Origin: Metabacillus bambusae
Lineage (GTDB): Bacteria; Bacillota; Bacilli; Bacillales; Bacillaceae
Reading direction: 5' to 3'
NCBI RefSeq assembly: GCF_017497975.1
Contig: NZ_JAGDEL010000025.1
Span: 1-64,000, forward strand
Length of the DNA: 64,000 nt
The position numbers were made by a program, and so were the translations under genes. The notes under the pieces were generated by a model. The model made no database searches, was not told the DNA's origin, and saw only the letters and a list, made by a program, of their open reading frames with translations. Positions 56,001 through 63,263 of the stretch are shown piece after piece. The first letter of the stretch is position 1; each line of letters starts with the position of its first letter.

Positions 56001-57313
56001 ATCCTTATGGGGTAAAGGTAGAAGATTTAGTTGGTGTTATTGATCATAAAGCAGACCTTGAAAAGCTTCTTGACTTTCTAAATGGGTTAATGAGGAAACA
56101 CGATAAAGTGTTTATTCTTGATTCCATTGCGTATGTGTATGGGAAGCTTGGTGATCTTGAAAAAGAGGCAGAATACTTAAATGAAGCGTTATTAACTAGT
56201 CCACATCAGCCACAGCTCTTGTATCATCAAGCAAAACTTTGGATGAAACAAGGAAATAATAAGCAAGCTAAGGCTGCTTTATTATTGCTCATTGAAGAGC
56301 ATGTAGATGACCGTGATCTTTACAAATTATTGGTTGAGGTTGCAGGCAATACGCGCTCTGTTTTAAAGCTAGAAAGTGATTATAATAAGTTAAAGCTTGA
56401 AAAGGCTGAAAGAAGTCTTGTTCTTATGTTTACCGCTGCTGCTTATGAAAAAGTGATTTCTCAAGAAGAGAATTCCTCTGAACAGCTAAGTGAACGGAAG
56501 GGATTCTTTAAAAGATTAACAAATTTTACGAAGCTTACAGCACATGCCGGGGTTATCATTGGTTTATATGAGACAGCAATTAAATTAGATCGTAAAAATG
56601 TTAGGGCTGTGATGTGGCTTGCCGACTTTTACGTTCAAGCTGACCTTTCAAGTGATGCGATAAAGGTGCTAGAGCAGGCGCTTGTTCATAACGAAAATGT
56701 TGATATAGCCTATCGTCTTGCGGCTTTATATGTTGAAGAAATGGCAAATGTGAAACCCTCTAAGCAATATCGTTATTTGACTAAGGCGAAAGAATTGCTT
56801 GAATTCTGTTTAGCTGAACACCAGGACCCAGAATATATGAATTTACTAGCTTACGTTTTATTAGAAAGAGAGGATCTACTAGAAGCGGAAGTGATGTATC
56901 ATCGTTGTTTATCGATTGAGCCTACAATTGATAAGGGCTATTATAATCTTGCTAGATTATACCTCCAAATGGAGAAGTTTCCAGACGCTGAGAAAGCGAA
57001 TAAAGCAGCAATTGAATTAGAACCAAATAATGAAGACAATTACAATCAGCTTAGCTTAATTTTTCATCGTCAAGGACAGGCAGATCAAGCCCTAGCCTCA
57101 ATTAATAAGGCAATTGAATTAAATCCAGATGATTTGTTCTATCTTTATAACCGTGCTTGTATTCTCGTTGCTCTTGGCAGGATGAAAGAGGCTGCAAAGC
57201 AGTTGGAGCTTGTTTTTGCATTAGATAAAGACGGGTATTTTATAGAATTAGCGGAAGCTGATCAGGAAATACTTCCTTTAAAAGGGGCAGGTTACTTTCC
57301 TAAGGGTGTGTAA
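53090..57313 (+). CDS. giant TPR protein with an embedded C39-like peptidase domain
   Basis: A 1407-residue soluble protein. Residues 1-300 are helical TPR-like repeats. A papain-fold C39-type domain (about 300-450) follows with a plausible triad Cys316 (NFCVPASLEML), His394 (SSHVQVLVGYD) and Asp412 (VQDPNFREY). Residues 540-1370 are a long TPR array; the best repeats are KGYYNLARLYLQMEKFPDAEKA and AIELNPDDLFYLYNRA-type units (each split over adjoining blocks). No signal peptide or membrane segment. GAGGGAAC is best spaced for the second of two adjacent ATG codons. Target and function unknown; the TPRs suggest protein binding. Single gene with its own terminator. Confidence 0.85.
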   Translation: MNTTTFNQLIQSTQYEEAISIFLEEYNPIKKTATLSSFRRWMNTFANEVVLKEYLKVIDTAIMGKLATVLVKANIKRFKTPMMTIWYCEELVSEHKLIEAEQRLKELLKLELTNEEEEKLFFVLADTLMNMQRFSEAKTYMDKCVEKTKEPMNTRWGYYYLQKGDWERAIEFLEQGKRDKRDGVFAYSLLIQHYAIYGQYEKAHSLLEEGLTLHPNYPKLLVEKVRLFYQLKQWPQMRIAIAAINQLTPYNDYKGLFEDYMAESYYYEQDLSELTRFLAEHPHLSKQSLFKEFSGTMNLPVKMLTYKPVVQKYNFCVPASLEMLLSQFNHSIHQDVIADSIFSVSGTKLSKAIEYLEEQGYACQFFYGDVDCFNSLLDMQVGVILNVDYPMSSHVQVLVGYDDNLRVLHVQDPNFREYHQIHYADLEKEYGNNQVLALAIVPIAERKKFISLDRQQHEVVSKMLSLAELEDNALTSTDEQFVYKNLDQLLVAAYTLRYIPKLVSQEILEKAIATVSQQLGNNEYSRLIIAHAYCQSKQLAQALLYIEKEFSKRNKSTHWFLKGRIYYEQNEYLLAIEAFKEALQYEPEDHMIWSYLALSFSYLGDNETALYHSKVSLDINEEDTFALVNYGVILHDSNEFEEARAIFHQLLKTNKQDAYFWYERARCDHELGRSHFAMKGFQVAIFLERDVLFPYRELANLYEQTDEDEKRAEKVLLDGLIYTKNATVLLNELGDLYERAKRYDEARTYLLRATDSNSSDVFPWLSLGSVLKAEGKYDELFEFMKERERDFEKNSEFLVNGGQLLWDTATFVEDKTAYFELALDFMEKGILHASYHLDDCIEMYVEAIADTAFYRRGIAFLEEQCTSSTTENSFYYLCSIGCLYEENGLFQKAKQFFEQALTIKKDPVPYFRLGEIALKFEDYNEAETYYQNVLTLDPSHEQALLDLASIASFQEDKASERNYLLKAFYSNPYGVKVEDLVGVIDHKADLEKLLDFLNGLMRKHDKVFILDSIAYVYGKLGDLEKEAEYLNEALLTSPHQPQLLYHQAKLWMKQGNNKQAKAALLLLIEEHVDDRDLYKLLVEVAGNTRSVLKLESDYNKLKLEKAERSLVLMFTAAAYEKVISQEENSSEQLSERKGFFKRLTNFTKLTAHAGVIIGLYETAIKLDRKNVRAVMWLADFYVQADLSSDAIKVLEQALVHNENVDIAYRLAALYVEEMANVKPSKQYRYLTKAKELLEFCLAEHQDPEYMNLLAYVLLEREDLLEAEVMYHRCLSIEPTIDKGYYNLARLYLQMEKFPDAEKANKAAIELEPNNEDNYNQLSLIFHRQGQADQALASINKAIELNPDDLFYLYNRACILVALGRMKEAAKQLELVFALDKDGYFIELAEADQEILPLKGAGYFPKGV

Positions 57314-57317
57314 ATAA

Positions 57318-57358
57318 CAAAAGGTAAGCACTGAAACTTCGGGTGCTTACCTTTTTGT
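57318..57358 (+). terminator. terminator after the TPR/C39 gene
   Basis: AAAAGGTAAGCAC / GTGCTTACCTTTTT around a loop of about 10 bases (TGAAACTTCGG). Confidence 0.88.
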
Positions 57359-57431
57359 TTTAAACATTCTACCGTGTACTTCCTGTACTTGGATAATCAC
57401 TAATGACATCCATATCTAACGCTTTTGTTCT

Positions 57432-57626
57432 TTATTCCTGATTTGTTAAATACGAGTATACAACATCTTCCACAACCTCGTACCACTCTGTGTCCTTATC
57501 TTTTTCGTCTGCAATCTTTTCAATTAGTTGTAAAGAATCATCTTTCGAAAGCGGATCTACATCAAGATCTCGGCCATATTGTAAAAAACTATTCTTGAGC
57601 ATTTTTAATAAAAATTTGTTCTCCAT
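57432..57626 (-). CDS. yqzH: YqzH-like small protein
   Basis: A 64-residue acidic protein (QYGRDLDVDPLSKDDSLQLI, EWYEVVEDVVYSYLT) resembling YqzH of Bacillus, function unknown. The ATG at 57626 follows GCGAGGTG; the open frame extends 60 bp upstream without a site. As in B. subtilis, it neighbours the Y-family polymerase gene yqjW, here divergently, so the intergenic LexA boxes could affect both. Confidence 0.72.
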   Translation of the reverse strand: MENKFLLKMLKNSFLQYGRDLDVDPLSKDDSLQLIEKIADEKDKDTEWYEVVEDVVYSYLTNQE

Positions 57627-57714
57627 TTTACACCTCGCTATTGCTAGTATACATTTTTCCTTGCCTTTTTTCGACGAAATTTCCACTCCTCATGGTGAAA
57701 ACTTCCATTGAAAT

Positions 57715-57728
57715 CGAACGTATATTCG
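57715..57728. promoter_or_regulatory. LexA (DinR) box 1 upstream of yqjW
   Basis: CGAACGTATATTCG fits the Bacillus SOS box CGAACRNRYGTTYC at 12 of 14 positions. It lies between a possible -35 (TTGAAA, 57708) and -10 (TAAGAT, 57731). Confidence 0.75.
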
Positions 57729-57753
57729 CTTAAGATAAAGAATATAATAAATA

Positions 57754-57767
57754 CGAACATACATTCC
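57754..57767. promoter_or_regulatory. LexA (DinR) box 2 upstream of yqjW
   Basis: CGAACATACATTCC fits CGAACRNRYGTTYC at 13 of 14 positions and ends 17 bp before the start codon. With box 1 it gives a double operator, predicting tight SOS control. Confidence 0.8.
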
Positions 57768-57784
57768 GTTTGGAGGAAGCGGTC

Positions 57785-59047
57785 ATGATTGAAAACTACG
57801 GTCAATTGCCAAAACGAAAAATCCTTTGTATTGATATGAAAAGCTTTTATGCAAGCTGTGCTGCCGTTTTACTTGGTTTAGATCCCCTGACATGTTATTT
57901 GGTCGTTGTTGGTGATACCGAGCGCCAAGGGAGTATTGTACTGGCAGCTTCTCCACAAATGAAAAAGGAATTTGGCATTAAAACGGGGGCGAGATTGTTT
58001 GAAGTTCCAAAGGACCCGCGGATTAAAATTGTTAATCCGAAGATGGGTACCTATATTCGGATGTCAACAGAAATAACAAAATTACTTCATCGCTATGTGC
58101 CAAAGGAGGCAATTCATACCTATAGTGTGGACGAAAGCTTTATTGAAGTGGATGGGGTAGAGCATATTTGGGGTGATGCCCAAACGATTGCCGATAAAAT
58201 TCGTGATGACATGAAGTGTGAGTTTGGTCTCCCTAGTGCAATTGGCATTGGACCTAACATGCTTCTTTCAAAAGTATGCTTAGACATCGATGCGAAAAAA
58301 ACAGGTATAGCAGAGTGGACGTATGATGATGTAAAGGAAAAGCTGTGGAAGATTGAGCCGTTAAGCAAAATGTGGGGGATCGGTTCAAAAGTGCAAAAAA
58401 CATTAAATCGGATGGGGATTTTCAATGTCGGACAGCTAGCCAATTACCCACTTGAGCTTCTCGAGAAAAAATTTGGAGTTATGGGTAATCAACTATACTA
58501 TCACGCATGGGGAGTGGATTTATCAGCAGTCGGAGCACCGATTATGCAGGGGCAAATTAGCTTTGGGAAAAGTCAGATTTTGCTTCGTGATTACCCAGAT
58601 CCCGAGGAAGTTAAGCATGTCATTTTAGAAATAAGTGAGGAAGTTGCCCGCAGAGCACGGCAGCACAATAAGGTCGGAAGAACGATTAGTCTTGGAATTG
58701 GCTACAGCCGTGATGAATTTGGCGGTGGTTTTCATCGATCTAAAACAATTGATCAGCCGACAAATATTACAATGGACATTTATGAAACATGTTTACAGCT
58801 ATTTGACAAGTTTTACGCGAATAAAACTGTACGGCAAATATCGATTACATTATCAAATATGGAAGACGATTACGTGATGCAGCTCGACTTGTTTCGCCAA
58901 AATCGATCTAAGCAGCGAACACTTGGCTATGTAATGGATTCAATTCGCCATAAATATGGTTCAGATGCAATTTTACGTGCTGTGTCGTACACTCCAGCCG
59001 GAACAGCGAAGCATCGTGCCAAACTTGTAGGCGGACATAAAGCATAA
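57785..59047 (+). CDS. yqjW: Y-family DNA polymerase (YqjW / PolY2, UmuC-like)
   Basis: SOS-inducible translesion polymerase. The 420-residue protein has the palm acidic motifs CIDMKSFYASC and YSVDESFIEVDG, the UmuC-type ASPQMKKEFGIKTGARLFE segment, a helix-hairpin-helix (MWGIGSKVQKTLNRMGI), a little finger, and a possible clamp-binding QLDLF near residue 375. The ATG at 57785 follows GGAGGAAG, itself just after LexA box 2. The closest relatives are YqjW and UvrX of B. subtilis. A YolD-like gene, the usual partner, lies 870 bp downstream. Confidence 0.92.
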   Translation: MIENYGQLPKRKILCIDMKSFYASCAAVLLGLDPLTCYLVVVGDTERQGSIVLAASPQMKKEFGIKTGARLFEVPKDPRIKIVNPKMGTYIRMSTEITKLLHRYVPKEAIHTYSVDESFIEVDGVEHIWGDAQTIADKIRDDMKCEFGLPSAIGIGPNMLLSKVCLDIDAKKTGIAEWTYDDVKEKLWKIEPLSKMWGIGSKVQKTLNRMGIFNVGQLANYPLELLEKKFGVMGNQLYYHAWGVDLSAVGAPIMQGQISFGKSQILLRDYPDPEEVKHVILEISEEVARRARQHNKVGRTISLGIGYSRDEFGGGFHRSKTIDQPTNITMDIYETCLQLFDKFYANKTVRQISITLSNMEDDYVMQLDLFRQNRSKQRTLGYVMDSIRHKYGSDAILRAVSYTPAGTAKHRAKLVGGHKA

Positions 59048-59121
59048 CAAGCCCATTTCAAAATGGAAAAGCTACGGTTCACTCCAATGAAGAATAGTGT
59101 ATAAGGACTTTATTTTGGTGT

Positions 59122-59238
59122 TTAGCTCGAGCGCCTAGCCCCTCGAGGTCATAAGCCACAAGTGAATTGAAGACAAAGAACGTCTTCTATTCACTTGCGT
59201 CTTATTGCCCGAGGCTGAACAAGGCGCTTGCGCTTTTC
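59122..59238 (+). repeat. intergenic palindromic repeat C, copy 2
   Basis: AGCTCGAGCGCCTAGCCCCT ... CCCGAGGCTGAACAAGGCGC then TTGCGCTTTT. The central hairpin CAAGTGAAT-T-GAAGAC / GTCTTC-T-ATTCACTTG has an AAAGAAC loop. Compared with copy 1, six base pairs differ yet all remain complementary, while loop and mismatch are identical. Confidence 0.78.
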
Positions 59239-59253
59239 TAAGGAGGACGTAGC

Positions 59254-59919
59254 GTGGCAGTTAAACAACAGCAATGTTTAACATATGTTGCTTTAGGAGA
59301 TTCTCTAACGGTTGGAGTAGGTGCATCATTTTTAGCACCAGGTTTTGTGGCACGTTATGTCAGGCTGACAGAAAAAGAGCTAAACAAGCATGTAGTGGCT
59401 GATATATATGCAGAATCTGGCATCGAGACAGGCGAAGTACTTACGATTGTAGAACGTCCAGATCTACACGAGAAAATTAAGCGTGCCAACATCATCACTA
59501 TTTCCGCTGGAGGAAACGATTTAATAAATGCAAGTAAGGATCTTGCAGAAACAGGCGATATAACGGAGCTTACTCAATCAGTAAAAGAATGCCATAGCAA
59601 TATGGTGAAAATCATGCGCACGATACATGAACTGAAAAAAGAATGTGGTGTGCCTTATAGGATTTACCTTCTCAATCTTTATAACCCGCTACCGCAAATT
59701 CCGCTTGCAGATAAATGGGTACGGTTATTTAATCGCCATTTAAATAGCCTTGGTAATGGCTCAACAATTTTCGTCGCTGATATTTACACTGTCTTTAAAG
59801 GGAGACAGGATGAGCTGTTGTCAAGACGAGATAATATTCATCCAAATGACCTTGGATATCAAGAGATCGCATATACATTATTTCACTTAGGCTATCCGAA
59901 TGAATTTCAAAGTAGATAA
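59254..59919 (+). CDS. SGNH/GDSL-family hydrolase
   Basis: A 221-residue esterase/lipase-type hydrolase with the four SGNH blocks: GDSLTVG (nucleophile Ser about residue 17), a Gly in block II, GGND (residues about 89-92) and DNIHPND (catalytic Asp and His near 202-205). No signal peptide is apparent, so it seems intracellular; substrate unknown. GTG start with GGAGGACG upstream, immediately downstream of repeat C. Its stop codon abuts the YolD-like gene. Confidence 0.88.
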   Translation: MAVKQQQCLTYVALGDSLTVGVGASFLAPGFVARYVRLTEKELNKHVVADIYAESGIETGEVLTIVERPDLHEKIKRANIITISAGGNDLINASKDLAETGDITELTQSVKECHSNMVKIMRTIHELKKECGVPYRIYLLNLYNPLPQIPLADKWVRLFNRHLNSLGNGSTIFVADIYTVFKGRQDELLSRRDNIHPNDLGYQEIAYTLFHLGYPNEFQSR

Positions 59920-60273
59920 TTGTTGAGGAGGGTGAATGACATAATACGGGACAGAGGAAATATAAAATGGACATCAATGATGCTACCTGAACATGTAAAG
60001 CTACTAAGAGATTGGTCAGAGGCTGATTCCTATCAAGAAAAGCCTGAACTTGATGAACAACAGCTTGAACAATTTAATGAAACAATTTGCCTAGCAATGG
60101 AAGAGCACGCTGAGCTAGTTTTCACATATTATCAAGATCATTTTCATCACACTTGCACGGGCTATGTCCATTATATCGATCCAATTCAACATACGCTTCA
60201 AATTGTCGATGAACAAAGTGGACACCGCCAAAAGCTATCACTTGAAGCGATTGTTGATGTGAAGCAAAAATAA
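59920..60273 (+). CDS. YolD-like protein
   Basis: A small cytoplasmic protein (up to 117 residues) of the YolD family: IRDRGNIKWTSMMLPEHVKLLRDW is the hallmark N-terminal region (split in two blocks), followed by a beta-rich tail with YVHYIDPIQHTLQIVD. The family is found next to Y-family polymerases and has been proposed to play a UmuD-like role, unproven. The start is unclear: GGAGG at 59927-59931 lies inside the frame, ATG 59936 next to it is out of frame, and only TTG 59920/59923 or GTG 59932 are in frame. Confidence 0.82.
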   Translation: MLRRVNDIIRDRGNIKWTSMMLPEHVKLLRDWSEADSYQEKPELDEQQLEQFNETICLAMEEHAELVFTYYQDHFHHTCTGYVHYIDPIQHTLQIVDEQSGHRQKLSLEAIVDVKQK

Positions 60274-60330
60274 GCAGAAAAAACGAGTAGAAGGATGAAA
60301 CAAACAATCTCATCCTCCTAACGTTCTTAA

Positions 60331-60555
60331 TTATTCACCTAAGACTTTTTCGGCACGAACACAAGAATCAAAATTCCCCTTATGAGACGCATCGCAAAAT
60401 GGCATTTTCGATGAACGACCACAGCGACATAAGGAAAAAACTTCTTTTGTCGTAAATTTGTTTCCTTCAACATCAATCAGTTCTACTTCTCCTGATATCC
60501 GCAAAGGACCATTATCCATTACTTTAATTTGTACGTTAGACACTTCTAACACCAT
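60331..60555 (-). CDS. CDGSH-type iron-sulfur protein
   Basis: A 74-residue protein with the CDGSH [2Fe-2S] signature CRCGRSSKMPFCDASHKG (three Cys and one His ligand) in the C-terminal half; the N-terminal half is a beta strand segment (VQIKVMDNGPLRISGEV). Probably a small redox or cluster-transfer protein of the cytoplasm; partner unknown. Convergent with the YolD-like gene. Confidence 0.88.
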   Translation of the reverse strand: MVLEVSNVQIKVMDNGPLRISGEVELIDVEGNKFTTKEVFSLCRCGRSSKMPFCDASHKGNFDSCVRAEKVLGE

Positions 60556-60668
60556 CCTAATATATACTCTTCTAATCTATTATTCCCTCTGAACAACAAA
60601 TTATACAATAAAAACTATGATTGTATTTAAAGATAGAGAAACTATAGATTTATCCCTCTTTTAAACAT

Positions 60669-60698
60669 GCATAGAAATATTTACTAAAGAGGATAATA
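60669..60698 (+). promoter_or_regulatory. candidate sigma-G (forespore) promoter of the ger operon
   Basis: GCATA (60669-60673), 18-bp spacer, GATAATA (60692-60698); the sigma-G consensus is GHATR-N18-CATWHTA, so only one position differs. Forespore expression is the rule for germinant receptors. Confidence 0.6.
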
Positions 60699-60718
60699 TA
60701 GTTGAAAGTCGGTGATAC

Positions 60719-61801
60719 ATGATGGGTCCAATTAAATTTCCGCTAGTGGTGTTTATGATAATGCTTTCGATTGGACTATTTGCACACGTACAAACGATCC
60801 CTGCATTATTATCAATATCTGGTCGTGATTCATGGCTAGCTATTATTGCAACAGTAGTGCCCGTGATTCTATGGATATTTTTTTTAGGAAAGCTAGTTAA
60901 GCTCTCTGCAATAATAAGTGTTTCCGAATGGAAGGAAAACTTATCTCCACTGCGCTATTATTTGCTTGTAGGGCCGTTTGTTTTATATTTGCTTTTATCA
61001 GCTTATGTGACAAGCAAAGATATTACAATATGGAGTCATATATCATACATACCAGATATTAGTTATACAGTCATTGTGATTGCCTTTTTATTTATATGCT
61101 TTATTGGAACACAGTCAGGAACCCAATCTTTAGCAATCTTAAGTGGAGTTTTATTACCGTTGGTAGTAGCACTAGGGATATTTGTAATGACAGCAAATAT
61201 AAAAAATAAAAACTATGAATTACTTTTTCCCATGCTAGAAGATGGATATATGCCAATTCTTAATGGATTTATCTACACAATGCTCCCGTTAGTAGAACTA
61301 TTCATTCTTTTAATATTCCCCCATGTTGACAAACAATCAATTACGATTAAAAAACTATTTCTCATAGGAGGAATGATTTTAGGTTTGATGCTTGGACCAA
61401 CGATGGGTGCAATTACTGAATTTGGCCCTATCCAAGCATCACAATATCGATATCCAGCATTTGAACAGTGGCGAATATTAACAATAGGAAATTACTTTTC
61501 CCATGTAGACTTTTTCGCCATTTATCAATGGTTAGCAGGAGGAGTTTTAAGAACAAGTTTATATGTTTTATTAGCAAGCCACTTACTTACAAGAAAAAAG
61601 CAGAAAAAGTATACAGTTTTTTTTAGTTATAGTGTACTAATAATCGGATGTTTATATCGAATAGATCAACAGACGTTTTATGAACTTGTTTATACAATTT
61701 TCATGCCAATCTCATTACTAGTTTTAACAATTCAATTAACAATTTTATTTATTTTTCTTACCATTCAAAATCATAAAAAAAAGCTAGAGGAGGTGAAATA
61801 G
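60719..61801 (+). CDS. germinant receptor B subunit (GerAB family)
   Basis: A 360-residue polytopic protein (about ten transmembrane segments) of the spore-germination permease family within the APC superfamily: FPLVVFMIMLSIGLFAHVQTIPALL at the start (in two adjoining blocks) and SGRDSWLA are typical. It senses the germinant with the A and C subunits in the spore inner membrane. Two adjacent ATG codons (60719, 60722) follow GGTGATAC. Gene order B-A-C differs from the A-B-C order of B. subtilis gerA. Confidence 0.88.
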   Translation: MMGPIKFPLVVFMIMLSIGLFAHVQTIPALLSISGRDSWLAIIATVVPVILWIFFLGKLVKLSAIISVSEWKENLSPLRYYLLVGPFVLYLLLSAYVTSKDITIWSHISYIPDISYTVIVIAFLFICFIGTQSGTQSLAILSGVLLPLVVALGIFVMTANIKNKNYELLFPMLEDGYMPILNGFIYTMLPLVELFILLIFPHVDKQSITIKKLFLIGGMILGLMLGPTMGAITEFGPIQASQYRYPAFEQWRILTIGNYFSHVDFFAIYQWLAGGVLRTSLYVLLASHLLTRKKQKKYTVFFSYSVLIIGCLYRIDQQTFYELVYTIFMPISLLVLTIQLTILFIFLTIQNHKKKLEEVK

Positions 61802-61802
61802 A

Positions 61803-63263
61803 ATGGATAAAAATAACATTGATTATAGCCCAGATGGAATAAAGAATCTGTTTTATTCGTCTTCAGATATCGTAATTAAAACAAAATTTAAAGGAGAACA
61901 AGACGAGAAATCGCTTTTGATGGTTTATTGTGATCCAATAGTTGATAAGACTATGCTTAATCAAGTCGTTTTACCACCGATCAATCAACAAAGATCAGTT
62001 GGGGAATTTCTTGGCTCACTAAAAAATACGATACAAATAAGCTCATTAGAAAAGGAGAAAATAACAAAAGAAGACATATGCGATCCTATCTTTTCAGGAC
62101 AGCTAATGATGACAACGAAGGAAAGTGATCATGTCTATTTTTATGACATCAGTAAAATACCATCCAGAACACCTGATGAATCAATTACAGAAGTATCAGT
62201 GAGAGGACCAAAGGATGGATTTGTGGAGGATATAAGTACAAATCTTGGTTTAGTTAGAAAGCGTTTGAAAACAGCTTCTTTTGTTGTAGAGGAATATACA
62301 ATAGGCACACGGTCCCAAACGAAGGTAGCACTACTTTATATAACAGATATTATAAATTCCGAATTATTAAAGAAAATTAAAGGGAAATTAGCACAGATAG
62401 AAATTGATATTATTACAGGGAGTTCGCAAATGGAAGAATTAATTGCAGAAAAGCAATTTCTATCCTTATTTCCATTAGTGAACTATACAGGAAGAGCAGA
62501 TTTTGTCGTTGAATCGTTAAATCAAGGTAGGTTTTCAATCATTGTAGATGGAGCACCAACAGCATTACTAGCTCCCGCGAACTTAGGATATTTAATAAAG
62601 ACCTCAGAAGATGAACACACAAGCTTCTTTTATGCTTCTGTTGAAAGGCTTCTACGTTTATTTGGACTATTTATGACAGTTTTTTTACCTGGTTTATATA
62701 CTGCTTTAACAACTCATAATGTTGGCGAATTACCACTCCCTTTATTAGCGACTATTTCAATTTCAAGAATAGGGCTACCATTTACAGCCTTTATTGAAGT
62801 GTTAATTATGCTAATTATGTTTGAATTATTTCGAGAGGCTGGCGCACGACTCCCTAAAGCTGTAGGACAAACAGTTGCTGTTTTAGGTGGATTGATCATT
62901 GGCGATGCAGCGATAAGAGGTGGCATTACATCTCCAACTATGCTTGTTGTAATAGGAGTTACAGCTATTGCAAGCTTTACTCTTGTCAATCAATCACTTG
63001 CAGGAAATATTTTCATTATACGATTATATGTTGTCATCCTAAGTTTTTTTATGGGGATATTTGGATTTATCATTAGCTTTATTTCTATTATTATGTATCT
63101 AGCTAATTTAAGATCATTCGGTTTTCCATATTTATCATTTTATACTAATATGACGTGGAAGGATTTCTTGTCAATATTTATCAAATTACCTGAATTAATA
63201 AAAGATAAGCGGGGTTCAGAATTGAAGCAAAAGGATTCATCAAGACTAGGTGAAGCTGAATGA
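61803..63263 (+). CDS. germinant receptor A subunit (GerAA family)
   Basis: A 486-residue GerA-family protein: an N-terminal soluble domain (residues 1-280) with SVRGPKDGFVEDISTNLGLVRKRL (two blocks), then four to five transmembrane segments from about 285 with TVFLPGLYTALTTHN and GAAIRGG-type GDAAIRGGITSPTM. Starts one base after the gerAB-like stop, preceded by GAGGAGGTG. Overlaps the C subunit gene by ATGA. The germinant cannot be read from the sequence. Confidence 0.92.
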   Translation: MDKNNIDYSPDGIKNLFYSSSDIVIKTKFKGEQDEKSLLMVYCDPIVDKTMLNQVVLPPINQQRSVGEFLGSLKNTIQISSLEKEKITKEDICDPIFSGQLMMTTKESDHVYFYDISKIPSRTPDESITEVSVRGPKDGFVEDISTNLGLVRKRLKTASFVVEEYTIGTRSQTKVALLYITDIINSELLKKIKGKLAQIEIDIITGSSQMEELIAEKQFLSLFPLVNYTGRADFVVESLNQGRFSIIVDGAPTALLAPANLGYLIKTSEDEHTSFFYASVERLLRLFGLFMTVFLPGLYTALTTHNVGELPLPLLATISISRIGLPFTAFIEVLIMLIMFELFREAGARLPKAVGQTVAVLGGLIIGDAAIRGGITSPTMLVVIGVTAIASFTLVNQSLAGNIFIIRLYVVILSFFMGIFGFIISFISIIMYLANLRSFGFPYLSFYTNMTWKDFLSIFIKLPELIKDKRGSELKQKDSSRLGEAE

